Positions 35,506 through 44,783 of a stretch of 64,000 nucleotides of DNA are shown in pieces. The position numbers were made by a program, and so were the translations under genes. Location: contig DHHF01000007.1 in assembly GCA_002403155.1 (NCBI GenBank), positions 23,256 through 87,255 on the forward strand. The letters are read 5' to 3'. This DNA comes from Sulfurovum sp. UBA4779. GTDB taxonomy: Bacteria; Campylobacterota; Campylobacteria; Campylobacterales; Sulfurovaceae. Below the pieces are notes generated by a model. That model ran no database searches. It saw nothing but the letters and a program-made list of their open reading frames with translations, and was not told the DNA's origin. How positions within the stretch are numbered: position 1 is the stretch's first letter; the number at the start of each line of letters is the position of its first letter.

Positions 35506-36576
35506 TTATGCAACAATCGGCATAATAATTGTAATAAAATGGTCATTTTTTACAACAAACGGCAAATTAGGTTCATTGAATTCCATCAAAAATCCATTTG
35601 TATCTATTTGTGAAATAAAATCTAAAATATATTTACTGTTAAAACTGATTTCAAATTTTCCGGATAAGCCTGTTTGAATTTCTATTTCTGTTTTTGCTTC
35701 AACGTTATCTGCACTTAAAGAATGAAAAATAATGACATCTGAAAGAAAAGTCATTTTAATCTCCTGAGAAATCGTTGTAATCATTTTAATCGCATCAGTC
35801 ATTTCTTTTTTAGGCAAAAAAATTGAGTGTTTGATACTTGTAGGTATGATTCTTTGATAATCCGGAAATTTTCCGCTGATCAATCTTGTAAAGAAAAAAT
35901 AATTTTCGTTGGTAATGATGAGATTGGTTTCATCAAAAAAAATATTGATTTGGTCTAAAAAGAGTTTTTGTATCTCTAAAATAGCTTTTTTGGGAACGAT
36001 CAATGAAAGTTCTTGGGGATTAGAACCCGGTATTGTAGCAATTGCTAGCCTTCTGGTATCTGTGCCTACTAAATCTGTCGCATTGCTTTTTATATTGATA
36101 AGAGCGCCGTTAAGTTCAAATTTTGGATTATTCGTATCAATAGCAGGAGAAATTTTTTTGAGATTTTGGATAAGGCTTAAAGAATCTAATGAAATTTGAG
36201 GTTTATTATCAATACTTGGAAATGCCGGAAAAGCCATGGGATCAAAAGTGGGCAGTTTAAATTTTGAATGTTTTTGTTTAACGATAAGGGTATGGTCTAG
36301 TAATTCTAAAGTAATTTCATCATCTTCTTTTAAAATACGTATGATATCAAGCAATTTTTTACCATGGGCAGTAAAAGATCCTTCATTTTCTACTTCAATA
36401 TAATCTGTAGTAATTTTCAATCCGATTTCAGAGTCTGTTGCTTTTATGGTACATTTGCCGTTTTGAGATGTAAACAGAATGTGGGATGTAATTTGGCTTG
36501 CATCTTTTTTTTCCAAAAAGGGCTGCAAATTAATAAGTATTGATTCTATAAGCTGCTTTTGCGCTCTTATCTTCAT
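35506..36576 (-). CDS. dnaN: DNA polymerase III beta sliding clamp
   Basis: The 356-residue protein is the ring-shaped processivity clamp. Its three repeated domains and family segments are recognisable, including SFTAHGKKLLDIIR, LVGTDTRRLAIATI near residue 160 and the C-terminal PNLPFVVKNDHFITIIMPIV. Its position directly downstream of dnaA on the same strand is the classic origin arrangement. A 178-bp gap with DnaA boxes separates it from dnaA. An AGGAGAG box lies before the ATG. The next gene is pyrG, not gyrB, which differs from the dnaA-dnaN-gyrB order common in relatives. Confidence 0.95.
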   Translation of the reverse strand: MKIRAQKQLIESILINLQPFLEKKDASQITSHILFTSQNGKCTIKATDSEIGLKITTDYIEVENEGSFTAHGKKLLDIIRILKEDDEITLELLDHTLIVKQKHSKFKLPTFDPMAFPAFPSIDNKPQISLDSLSLIQNLKKISPAIDTNNPKFELNGALINIKSNATDLVGTDTRRLAIATIPGSNPQELSLIVPKKAILEIQKLFLDQINIFFDETNLIITNENYFFFTRLISGKFPDYQRIIPTSIKHSIFLPKKEMTDAIKMITTISQEIKMTFLSDVIIFHSLSADNVEAKTEIEIQTGLSGKFEISFNSKYILDFISQIDTNGFLMEFNEPNLPFVVKNDHFITIIMPIVA

Positions 36577-36754
36577 TGACTCTCCTTATTATATTTTAAT
36601 AAATTAGTAGACAGTAGTAGCATGCCATGAAATTGTGAAAAACTACTTTATATCCCCAAAAACCGTTCTTTATTTATGTGAATAAACTTTATTTTCTATT
36701 CACCTTTTTTCACTTTTAAAATTATATCTTTTTTTTTATTCAAGTTTTCATTTT
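36577..36754. other. origin region, part 2 (dnaA-dnaN spacer with DnaA boxes)
   Basis: This AT-rich spacer contains one perfect TGTGAATAA box at 36677-36685 and relaxed versions: TGTGAAAAA at 36634, CTATTCACC at 36696 and TTTTTCACT at 36706. A long T-rich stretch follows at 36718-36750 that could be an unwinding element. Helicobacter and related species have bipartite origins around dnaA with the same box type. Confidence 0.7.
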
Positions 36755-38089
36755 TCAAATTTCGGATTTTTGCGTATCTGTATGTATTTTATTTGAGAGT
36801 TCTTCCAAGAGTACTTTGAAATTTTCGTCATTTTCTATAATTTCATTGATTTTTTTCATCGCATGTGAAATGGCAGTGTGATCTTTCATCCCAAAATACA
36901 ATGCAATTTGCGGCATTGAATTTGGAGTAAGGTTTCTTGCAAGATAAATTGCAGTGCGTCTGGCATCAACAACATTTTTTGTTCTTTTTTTGGATTTTAT
37001 ATCGGAAGGTTTAATGTTGAGTTCTTTTGATACGATTTTAATAATATCGTCAATCGTAACATTCTCTTTTTTTTCTTTCAGCTGGTCTTTGATCGCGTTT
37101 TGTGCAAAATCTAACGTGATCTCTTGGTTTAGCATAGAACTCAATGCATTGAGTTTTATAATTGTTCCTTCAATTTCTCGAATATTATCGCCCATATTTG
37201 TTGCAATAAAGTTGATAATTTCATTATTGAGTTTGATACCGTCCAGTTCGCATTTTTTTTGAATGATTGCAATTTTTGTCTCTAGCCCCGGAGGTTGGAT
37301 ATCTGCCATCAGGCCCCATTCAAAACGGCTTTTTAATCTATCTACCAAACCTGCAATTTTATTGGGTTGTCTATCGGAAGTGATCACGATTTGTTTATTG
37401 GCATTGTAAAGCTCATTGAAAGTATGAAAAAATTCCTCTTGGGTTTGCTCTTTGCGGCTTAAAAATTGGATATCATCGATAAGCAAAAGGTCGCATTCTC
37501 TATATTTATCTCTAAATCGATCCATGGTTTGTGAGCGTAAATGTGAAGTAAAAGAGTTCATGAATTGTTCAAGTGTCGTATAGATGACTTTTTTGCCTAG
37601 ATTGATTTGATAGTTGCCGATTGCTTGAAGCAGGTGGGTTTTTCCTAATCCGACGCCTCCATAGATAAAAAGCGGGTTGTATTGTTTTCCGGGTTTTTCG
37701 GCAACGGATTTTGCGGTGGTGTAAGCAAATTGATTGGAATCTCCGACGATAAAGCTATCAAAAGTGAGCGATGGATTGAGATAAGTACTTTTAGAAGCAT
37801 ATTTTTCGTTGCTTGGTTTGGCTATCGGGAATGCTGCTGTGTCTATCTGTTTGCCGACAGTGATTTTAATTTGAGGTTTTATTTCATTTTGAAGTTCAAA
37901 AAGATGGGCCAATTTTTCTGCATATTTGGTTTTAACCCATTTTGCTATCAGCATATTGGGTGCAGAAAAACAAACGATATTGCTTCGAGAGTGTTTTGTA
38001 TCATAAATAAGATTTTTAATATACCGCTCATATTCTATTTCACTGATCTCTTTTTTCAGTTCATAGATGACTTTTTGGCCTATATTCAT
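36755..38089 (-). CDS. dnaA: chromosomal replication initiator DnaA
   Basis: The 444-residue AAA+ protein binds DnaA boxes and opens the origin. The ATPase core contains YGGVGLGKTHLLQAIGNY near residue 145, DLLLIDDIQFL near residue 205, and SDRQPNKIAGLVDRLKSRFEWG near residue 240. The C-terminal helix-turn-helix domain has the DNA-binding signature VVDARRTAIYLARNL and YFGMKDHTAISHAMKKI near residue 410. An N-terminal DnaB-binding domain of typical size precedes. It is flanked on both sides by clusters of its own binding sites and has a GGAG box before the start, which lies beside the upstream cluster. Confidence 0.97.
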   Translation of the reverse strand: MNIGQKVIYELKKEISEIEYERYIKNLIYDTKHSRSNIVCFSAPNMLIAKWVKTKYAEKLAHLFELQNEIKPQIKITVGKQIDTAAFPIAKPSNEKYASKSTYLNPSLTFDSFIVGDSNQFAYTTAKSVAEKPGKQYNPLFIYGGVGLGKTHLLQAIGNYQINLGKKVIYTTLEQFMNSFTSHLRSQTMDRFRDKYRECDLLLIDDIQFLSRKEQTQEEFFHTFNELYNANKQIVITSDRQPNKIAGLVDRLKSRFEWGLMADIQPPGLETKIAIIQKKCELDGIKLNNEIINFIATNMGDNIREIEGTIIKLNALSSMLNQEITLDFAQNAIKDQLKEKKENVTIDDIIKIVSKELNIKPSDIKSKKRTKNVVDARRTAIYLARNLTPNSMPQIALYFGMKDHTAISHAMKKINEIIENDENFKVLLEELSNKIHTDTQKSEI

Positions 38090-38236
38090 AAATTGGCACT
38101 CCTTTTTGAGTGAATAAGTAAAGTAGTGAATACTTTATGTGAATAACTTTAGGTATTTTAGCCAATTTAAGTTAAAATAGCGTTATGAAACCAGTGTGAA
38201 ACAAATAATTCACATTGTGAACAAAGGTGTGAATGA
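38090..38236. other. origin region, part 1 (ruvC-dnaA spacer with DnaA boxes)
   Basis: This spacer between divergent dnaA and ruvC holds a dense array of boxes of the TGTGAATAA type: AGTGAATAA at 38109, AGTGAATAC at 38125, a perfect TGTGAATAA at 38138, TGTGAAACA at 38195, TAATTCACA (opposite strand) at 38206, TGTGAACAA at 38216 and TGTGAATGA at 38228, which overlaps the ruvC start. DnaA binding here would also control dnaA and ruvC transcription. Confidence 0.75.
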
Positions 38237-38712
38237 ATATTTTAGGAATAGACCCTGGAAGCCGTAATTTAGGCTATTGTATACTTTGTTGGGATGGAAA
38301 AAATTATTCACTTGTTGAAGCAGGTTTGTTGAAAATAAAAACAAAATTGTTGCAAGAACAAATTGTGGAATTGATAGAAGGGTTGGATATCATTTTAAAA
38401 GGACATCGGATCGATGAAGTGGCTATTGAAGATATCTTTTTTGCTTTTAATCCGAAAACCGTTTTAAAGTTGGCACAATTTAGAGGTGCACTGTCGTTGA
38501 AGATATTGCAAGAAGTGGGATATTTTCATGAATATACGCCTTTGCAAGTAAAAAAAGCGGTGACGGGGAACGGAAAAGCAACAAAAGAACAAGTAGCGTT
38601 TATGGTAAAAAGGCTTTTAAAAATCAACAAAGAGATAAAACCGATGGATATTACTGATGCAATGGCGATTGCATTGACCCATCTTCAGCGAGTGAAGATG
38701 AGAAAAAATTAG
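38233..38712 (+). CDS. ruvC: crossover junction endodeoxyribonuclease RuvC
   Basis: The 159-residue nuclease cuts Holliday junctions as part of RuvABC. The catalytic acids are visible in LGIDPGSRNLGY near residue 6, VAIEDIFFAFN near residue 68, and the C-terminal DITDAMAIALTHL near residue 143. Length is typical. The start codon overlaps the last DnaA box of the origin cluster. The gene is divergent from dnaA and convergent with the L,D-transpeptidase gene, with which its 3' end overlaps by 4 bp. Confidence 0.95.
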   Translation: MNILGIDPGSRNLGYCILCWDGKNYSLVEAGLLKIKTKLLQEQIVELIEGLDIILKGHRIDEVAIEDIFFAFNPKTVLKLAQFRGALSLKILQEVGYFHEYTPLQVKKAVTGNGKATKEQVAFMVKRLLKINKEIKPMDITDAMAIALTHLQRVKMRKN

Positions 38713-40415
38713 TTAGAAACTGTTTTGGCATTTTTTTTGACCGATATAAGCCGCTGTTTAGGTGCTTTAAAAAAAGGCTTTCTGTTTTCTTCGCTGGATT
38801 CTTCGATGATTTGATCATACATATAGACATCATAGTTAAAATATGCCAATCCATTTTCTTCATAGACTGTAAAGTAAATCATATGTATGGGTACAGGTTT
38901 GGATAAATTAACTGTTGTAGGTTCATTCCTTGCCAATATATCATTGATTTTGCTTGGTGTATAGTGTCCCTGCGCATGCTGAAGTAATGTTTTTGCCAAC
39001 CAGAAAGGGTCTTTAGCCCTCATGCATCCTGAACTATAGACTTTATAGCGTCTTTTAAAGAGTGATTTATTGTCTGTATCATGCAAATAAACATCATATT
39101 TGTTTGGGAACATAAATTTTACGCGCCCGAGCGCATTGTTGTCTCCGGGGTATTGTACAAAACGATAGGGGACCGGATTGCTGCTTTTTTCATACGGAGC
39201 CAATTGATGTGCTGTGATATCTATCTCTCTATTGCCTGCAAATACATGAATATTGTTTTCTTTAAGATAGGCAGGATTTTCTCTTAAAACATGAATAAGA
39301 TCTTTTTTAATAAGATTATCCGGAATGGTCCATGTCGGATTAAGGACGATAAATTTAATTTGGTCTTCAAAGAGCGGGGTAGGCCTGTCTATTCTTCCTA
39401 CGATTAATCCCATTTTCATAATCATTCGATCGTTTTTATAATATCTCAATTTAAAATCAGGGATATTTGCTTCTATATGCTCTTCTTCAAATTGTTTAGG
39501 GTAGAGTTTAGTTTTGTCAAGATTGGTGATAATACTTTGGATTTTTTCACTTACAGGTAAATTTAGATAATAGGTCGTCACTTTATCAATTTTTTTATTG
39601 ATTGCAAGATTGTATCTTTTTTTAAAAGTTATGATAGCGTGTTCAAGTCTTTTATCAAATGTTTTATCAATAGGTGCCCATTTTGGATAATCTCCTGAAA
39701 TTTGAAGACGCTTTTTGATTTGTTCTATGCGCGGGGATCTATCTCCCAATTTTAAATCGGTATTACTGTATTCAACTTTTGGAAAGGTATCCATCATTTG
39801 ATGTTTTTTCAACAGCTTAACAAGTGATTTATATCGCTTTTCCATAGGAATCAATGAATCAAGATAGTGATAGATTTGACCGGTTGTCATCGCTGAAAAG
39901 AGTTGATTTTGATCGGGAAACGGTTTGACGGTCATTTCCCAATGGGCTATCGTATCTTCGCTTCTTTTCAAACCGGACAGTTTTTTTTGTACCAAATCCC
40001 AGTCTATATCTCCTTGCACAATAAAACGAACCAAACGTACAAATGAATTTGTGAGCATAAGATCCAATCTGGCAAATACCGCTGCTTTTTTATTTGTGCT
40101 AATTTGATTATTGTCAAGTTTATAAAGAAGTTGTCCGATGGCATATTGGTCAAAAGATTTGTTTTTATAATTAAACATCGGATCTTTCAATGCCAGAATA
40201 AGTTGATTCATCTTATATTGATCTTCCGGGTTTATCCAAAAAGGTTTATAATTTGCTTTTTCATAAAGGTTTTGTATAACGGCTTTATTTTGGCCTTTTA
40301 AACGGGTTTGTAAACTTTTTTGAATATCGGTTGAAATTGCTTCAATGGAAAGCGTTTGGGCATTTAGGCAAATTTGTAAAAAAAACCATACAGCTATGAT
40401 GTGTACTATACGCAC
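38709..40415 (-). CDS. periplasmic L,D-transpeptidase (YcbB/LdtD-like)
   Basis: The 568-residue protein has an N-terminal signal peptide (HIIAVWFFLQICLNAQ) and is exported. A long helical N-terminal region is followed by a peptidoglycan-binding-like segment (KLGDRSPRIEQIKKRLQISGDYP near residue 220). A YkuD catalytic domain then has the active-site motif KVYSSGCMRAKDPFWLA near residue 470. Such enzymes crosslink peptidoglycan stems through 3-3 bonds, and the length and order match the YcbB group. The histidine expected upstream of the SGCMR motif is likely in DVYLHDTDNK. The gene is convergent with ruvC. Confidence 0.88.
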   Translation of the reverse strand: MRIVHIIAVWFFLQICLNAQTLSIEAISTDIQKSLQTRLKGQNKAVIQNLYEKANYKPFWINPEDQYKMNQLILALKDPMFNYKNKSFDQYAIGQLLYKLDNNQISTNKKAAVFARLDLMLTNSFVRLVRFIVQGDIDWDLVQKKLSGLKRSEDTIAHWEMTVKPFPDQNQLFSAMTTGQIYHYLDSLIPMEKRYKSLVKLLKKHQMMDTFPKVEYSNTDLKLGDRSPRIEQIKKRLQISGDYPKWAPIDKTFDKRLEHAIITFKKRYNLAINKKIDKVTTYYLNLPVSEKIQSIITNLDKTKLYPKQFEEEHIEANIPDFKLRYYKNDRMIMKMGLIVGRIDRPTPLFEDQIKFIVLNPTWTIPDNLIKKDLIHVLRENPAYLKENNIHVFAGNREIDITAHQLAPYEKSSNPVPYRFVQYPGDNNALGRVKFMFPNKYDVYLHDTDNKSLFKRRYKVYSSGCMRAKDPFWLAKTLLQHAQGHYTPSKINDILARNEPTTVNLSKPVPIHMIYFTVYEENGLAYFNYDVYMYDQIIEESSEENRKPFFKAPKQRLISVKKNAKTVSN

Positions 40416-40462
40416 ATTTTTCTCCTCAAAAAATAATAAGCGAATTATAATATGTATTTAAA

Positions 40463-41083
40463 TTATTCCCCTTTATAAACGCACGTTTCAAACAAATATT
40501 TATGCTCTTCAGGCAGCGCCTCATAAATCGCATACGCTAACTCTTGTATCTCCCATAAAGCCGCTTTATTGCTCCGAAGAGATAGAAAGTTCTGCAAACT
40601 TCGTGCGTTAATCGTCCATGTAAGCTCTGTGCGGTAGCTTTCAGGCAGGCAGTATTTGGCAATATCGTTGCTTGTACCGCTTTTGAGGATAGCCTGTAAA
40701 GCGTTAAGTGCCTTGATGCTTGCCGTATCTACGGCTTCATTGTTTGTCAATACGATAAATCTGCTTGCTCCCTTATAATCCTGCTCTCCAAACGGTTCGC
40801 ACTCTTTGAGTTCTTTGAGCGTGTAGCGGGTCGATTTTACGCTGAGGCTTGCCATGCGATGACGTGCCAGTTCCTGCAGCAATGCTCTCGAAATCCCTTC
40901 GATATAGAATGTATAGACAAGGTGCTCCAATGTTGAAGCGTGTTTAAATTTGTTACCGACCCTATCTATCAGGGCTTTGTCTTTCTCTCCGCCCTCATCG
41001 CTTTTATCGAAACTTTGCCAGCATGTACGTATCGCATGAGCGCATACTTCAAGCGGGGTGTGGTGCATGAGCATAATTTGCAT
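40463..41083 (-). CDS. thyX: flavin-dependent thymidylate synthase
   Basis: The 206-residue enzyme makes dTMP from dUMP with FAD and methylenetetrahydrofolate, replacing ThyA. The ThyX signature RHRMASLSVKSTRY near residue 73 is intact, and the substrate-binding region NARSLQNFLSLRSNKAALWEIQELA near residue 155 is typical. Length is standard for ThyX. No thyA is present in the window, in line with the use of ThyX by many Campylobacterota. It is divergent from the dGTPase gene, with 64 bp between starts. Confidence 0.96.
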   Translation of the reverse strand: MQIMLMHHTPLEVCAHAIRTCWQSFDKSDEGGEKDKALIDRVGNKFKHASTLEHLVYTFYIEGISRALLQELARHRMASLSVKSTRYTLKELKECEPFGEQDYKGASRFIVLTNNEAVDTASIKALNALQAILKSGTSNDIAKYCLPESYRTELTWTINARSLQNFLSLRSNKAALWEIQELAYAIYEALPEEHKYLFETCVYKGE

Positions 41084-41147
41084 GGAGTACCTTTTATTCT
41101 TTTTGCTACAATTATAACAAAAGTTTTAAATACATTTTAGGATAAAT

Positions 41148-42251
41148 ATGAAAGCCGATGAGAGATTTTTTCCGTTTGAAGAAGATTTTAGAGACCCTTA
41201 TGCAAGAGACAGAGATAGGGTGCTGCATTGCAGTTCATTTAGAAGATTAGAGTATAAAACACAGGTTTTTTTAAATCATGAGGGGGATTATTTTCGCACC
41301 CGTTTAACCCATTCTCTTGAAGTGAGTCAAATTGCCCGCACACTTTCTCGTAAGCTTGGTTTAAATGAAACTTTAGCTGAAGTGATTGCCCTTTCGCATG
41401 ATTTGGGCCATACTCCTTTTGGACATGTAGGGGGGGATGAATTGGATAAATTGCTGAAAGAAGATGGCAGACCGTTAGGATTTGAACATAATTTTCAATC
41501 GTTCAGAGTATTGACCAAACTTGAAAAGCGCTATAAAGATTTTGACGGCCTCAATTTAACTTTTGCTACACTTGAAGGTGTTTTAAAACATTCCTATCCT
41601 TACAAAAAACCGTTTTTGGCAACATTGGACGAACGGTTTGCATTAGATAAACATCCTTCTCTTGAAGCGATGGTAGTCGATCATGCCGATGAGATAGCCT
41701 ATACAAGCCATGATATCGATGATGGGATCAAGTACGGGCTTATCTCATTTGATGATCTTTTTGAAAATGCACTGTTTCAAAGAGTGGATGAGAAGATACA
41801 AAAAGAGGGTATCAAAAGAGGTGAAAAACTTTATCGCCACCGTTTTGTTGCGGGATTAATCAAGCTGTTGGTAGAAGATTTTATTTCAAATTCAAAAGAA
41901 CGGGTGCAGTATTATCGCCAAGATATTCCTATTTGCAAAACCTTAGATGCTAAAGAACCTATTCCTGTCGGTTTTTCTTTGGAAGTCTCCAAGGAGCTTA
42001 AAAAACTTAAAAAGCTGCTTTTTACGTTGTTGTATAGACATGAAAAAATTGTCCGAAAGATGCATGCCGGAAAACAATGCATCCGAGGGCTGTACAAGGC
42101 TTTTATCGAAGATGTTAATTTAATGAGCTCTCATCAAAAAGAACTGCTTGAGGTGAGATCAAAAGAGCGGGTTGTGGCTGATTATATTGCTGCGATGACA
42201 GATCGTTATGCAATAAAAACGTATCATGAACTTTATGGTTTATCATTTTAG
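41148..42251 (+). CDS. dgt: deoxyguanosinetriphosphate triphosphohydrolase-like HD protein
   Basis: The 367-residue protein is an HD-domain nucleotidohydrolase of the Dgt family. The substrate motif DRDRVLHCSSFRRLEYKTQVF is near residue 20, the first metal motif HSLEVSQIART near residue 56, and the HD motif ALSHDLGHTPFGHVGGDEL near residue 80. VDHADEIAYTSHDIDDG supplies the final aspartate near residue 178. It probably hydrolyses dNTPs to nucleosides and triphosphate, adjusting dNTP pools. It is divergent from thyX, a neighbour that also affects dNTP supply. The exact substrate is not visible. Confidence 0.9.
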   Translation: MKADERFFPFEEDFRDPYARDRDRVLHCSSFRRLEYKTQVFLNHEGDYFRTRLTHSLEVSQIARTLSRKLGLNETLAEVIALSHDLGHTPFGHVGGDELDKLLKEDGRPLGFEHNFQSFRVLTKLEKRYKDFDGLNLTFATLEGVLKHSYPYKKPFLATLDERFALDKHPSLEAMVVDHADEIAYTSHDIDDGIKYGLISFDDLFENALFQRVDEKIQKEGIKRGEKLYRHRFVAGLIKLLVEDFISNSKERVQYYRQDIPICKTLDAKEPIPVGFSLEVSKELKKLKKLLFTLLYRHEKIVRKMHAGKQCIRGLYKAFIEDVNLMSSHQKELLEVRSKERVVADYIAAMTDRYAIKTYHELYGLSF

Positions 42252-42377
42252 TACAATCTAAATACAGCTAACAATATTGCATTAAAGATTATTTAATTCA
42301 CGGATGAGGTTTTGAAACTAAATTTTCTTAAAAATCGACAAAAATATTTAAAAATCTTCTATATAATAACTTTTAGG

Positions 42378-42412
42378 TATAATTCGCGAAAAATTATGGG
42401 AAATATATTCCC
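42378..42412 (+). promoter_or_regulatory. typA promoter with downstream palindrome
   Basis: TATAAT at 42378-42383, preceded by GG, is a likely -10 box. A 15-bp palindrome, GGGAAATATATTCCC (42398-42412), lies between it and the typA start at 42430 and could be an operator or a leader structure. Confidence 0.45.
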
Positions 42413-42429
42413 AATCTTAGGATTATTTT

Positions 42430-44244
42430 ATGCAAAAAATTAAAAACATTGCCGTTATTGCACACGTTGACCACGGCAAAACAACTTTAGTGGATCAGCT
42501 TCTTCAGCAGAGCGGTACTTTTGCTGCTCACCAAGAAGTTCAAGAAAGGGCAATGGACAGCAATGCCATTGAAAAAGAAAGAGGAATTACGATTCTTTCA
42601 AAAAATACTGCCATTACCTATGGTGATCATAAAATCAACATCATAGATACTCCGGGCCATGCTGATTTTGGCGGAGAGGTTGAACGTGTTTTAAAGATGG
42701 TGGATGGTGTTTTATTGCTTGTCGATGCACAAGAAGGCGTTATGCCTCAGACAAAATTTGTTCTTAAAAAAGCGATTGAGCTAGGGCTTGTGCCTGTGGT
42801 AGTGATTAATAAAATCGACAAAGATGCCGCAGAGCCCGATAGAGTGATGGATGAAGTGTTTGATCTTCTTGTTGCACTTGATGCCAATGAGGAGCAGCTT
42901 GAGTTTCCTGTAATTTATGCGGCTGCCAGAGACGGATATGCCAAATGGAATATGGAAGATGAAAATAAAGATATGATACCGCTCTTTGAGGCAATTTTAA
43001 AACATGTTCCCTATCCGTCTGGTTCAGCCGACAATGATACACAATCACAAGTTTTTACATTGGATAATGATAATTTTGTGGGCCGCATCGGTATCGCACG
43101 TATCTTTAACGGTAAAGTAAAAAAAGGCGATGAGTATTTGCTTGTGAAAGCTTCCGGAGAGAAGGTAAAAAGCCGTGTAAGCAAATTGATCGGATTTAAA
43201 GGGCTTGACAGAATTGATATTCAAGAGGCTGAAGCCGGAGATATCGTAGCGATCGCAGGATTTTCAGATATCGATGTGGGAGACAGTGTTTGTGATATTG
43301 CCAATCCGGTACCGCTTGATCCGATGCATGTCGAAGAACCTACGCTTTCGGTTATCTTTTCGGTCAATGACGGCCCATTGGCAGGAACGGAAGGCAAACA
43401 TGTCACTTCCAATAAAATAAGAGAAAGACTTGAAAAAGAGATGGAAACCAATATCGCAATGCGTATGGAGCCAATGGGTGATGCCTCTTTCAAAGTTTCA
43501 GGACGGGGTGAGCTTCAGATCGGAATTTTGGCTGAAAATATGAGAAGAGAAGGGTTTGAGTTTCTTCTAGCCAGACCTGAGGTTGTAATTAGAGAAGAAA
43601 ACGGTGTCAAGATGGAACCGTTTGAGCATCTTATCGTGGATGTACCTTCTGAATTTCAAGGGGTCGCCATTGAAAAATTGGGGAAAAGAAAAGCGGAGAT
43701 GACTTCATTGATTCCGATGCCTGACGGTACTGTAAGAATCGAATTTGAAATTCCTGCACGAGGACTTATCGGATTTAGAAATGAATTTTTGACCGATACC
43801 AAAGGGGAGGGGATTATGAATCACTCATACTTGGAGTATAGACCTTATACCGGTATCGTCGAAAGCCGTACGCCGGGAGCACTTGTTTCTATGGATAATG
43901 GAGAAGCGGTAGCATTTTCTATTTTTAACCTTCAGGCAAGAGGGGTGATGTTTATCAAGCCGCAAGATAAAGTATATGACGGTATGGTGATCGGCGAGTC
44001 GTCAAGGCCGGGAGATCTTGAAGTAAATCCGCTTAAAGGCAAACAGCTTACCAATATGAGAACCAGCGGCGCTGATGAGGCGATTAAACTGATCCCGCCA
44101 AGACTTATTACGCTTGAATCTGCATTGGAGTGGATTGAAGATGATGAGCTTGTAGAGGTGACACCTATCAATATCCGTATTCGAAAAAAATATCTTGATC
44201 AATCTGCGAGAAGACGGATGGCAAGAGACAAAAAGAACGCATAA
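42430..44244 (+). CDS. typA: ribosome-associated GTPase TypA/BipA
   Basis: The 604-residue protein is a translational GTPase related to EF-G that acts in ribosome assembly and stress adaptation. The GTP-binding motifs are G1 AHVDHGKTTLVDQLL near residue 10, a switch region with RGITILSKN near residue 50, G3 DTPGHADFGGEVER near residue 74, and NKID near residue 128. C-terminal TypA-specific segments include GRGELQIGILAENMRREGFE and SEFQGVAIEKLGKRKAEM. Length is normal. It is transcribed alone from a visible -10 box. Confidence 0.97.
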   Translation: MQKIKNIAVIAHVDHGKTTLVDQLLQQSGTFAAHQEVQERAMDSNAIEKERGITILSKNTAITYGDHKINIIDTPGHADFGGEVERVLKMVDGVLLLVDAQEGVMPQTKFVLKKAIELGLVPVVVINKIDKDAAEPDRVMDEVFDLLVALDANEEQLEFPVIYAAARDGYAKWNMEDENKDMIPLFEAILKHVPYPSGSADNDTQSQVFTLDNDNFVGRIGIARIFNGKVKKGDEYLLVKASGEKVKSRVSKLIGFKGLDRIDIQEAEAGDIVAIAGFSDIDVGDSVCDIANPVPLDPMHVEEPTLSVIFSVNDGPLAGTEGKHVTSNKIRERLEKEMETNIAMRMEPMGDASFKVSGRGELQIGILAENMRREGFEFLLARPEVVIREENGVKMEPFEHLIVDVPSEFQGVAIEKLGKRKAEMTSLIPMPDGTVRIEFEIPARGLIGFRNEFLTDTKGEGIMNHSYLEYRPYTGIVESRTPGALVSMDNGEAVAFSIFNLQARGVMFIKPQDKVYDGMVIGESSRPGDLEVNPLKGKQLTNMRTSGADEAIKLIPPRLITLESALEWIEDDELVEVTPINIRIRKKYLDQSARRRMARDKKNA

Positions 44245-44430
44245 TAGGGTCTTTTTCTCTTTTCTATAAAATTTTTTCAAAATAGAAATTTACAAGTGAG
44301 GGTTTTTGAATTTTTTCAAATTTATCCTCACGCATAGAGTATAAATATTTTGTCTGCATTATTTATCTCTTTTCTTCGAATTGCTTTCATAAATTAGAAT
44401 ATTAGATTTATATCATTTTAAAGGATACAA

Positions 44431-44745
44431 ATGTCGGCATTGATAGAGTTTGCGATATTTCCTATCGATCACACAAAAAGCAAAAGTGCTTTTGTTGCAA
44501 GAGTGCTTGATATTATCGATCAAAGCGGGCTGCCTTATCAATTTACAGCTATGGGTACAGTCATAGAAGGAGAGACGGTAGCAGAAGTGTTGGCCGTTGT
44601 CGAGGAAGCTTACCTGGAATTGCAGAAGGATTGTGAACGAATTTACAGTACGATTAAAATCGATTATTGCAAAGGCCCGATAGGACGCTTAAATAAAAAA
44701 GTGAATTCAGTGGAAGAGAAGTTGGGGCGCAAGTTAAACAGCTAA
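44431..44745 (+). CDS. MTH1187 family thiamine-binding protein
   Basis: The 104-residue protein fits the MTH1187/YkoF-related group of small ferredoxin-fold proteins, several of which bind thiamine. The sequences EFAIFPIDHTKSKSAFVARVLDIIDQSGLPYQ near residue 6 and TAMGTVIEGETVAEVLAVVEEA near residue 40 match the family. There is no membrane segment. A role in thiamine storage or supply is inferred from the family; no thiamine gene lies nearby. It precedes a small membrane protein gene by 38 bp and may share a transcript with it. Confidence 0.82.
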   Translation: MSALIEFAIFPIDHTKSKSAFVARVLDIIDQSGLPYQFTAMGTVIEGETVAEVLAVVEEAYLELQKDCERIYSTIKIDYCKGPIGRLNKKVNSVEEKLGRKLNS

Positions 44746-44783
44746 AACTTGCTATAATAATAAAAAGTACAGAAGGGTAAGAA

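Noticed and set aside
44296..44331. GTGAGG...CCTCAC hairpin after typA as a terminator
   Set aside because: The stem is short with an imperfect AT interior and no T-run follows, so I did not call it.
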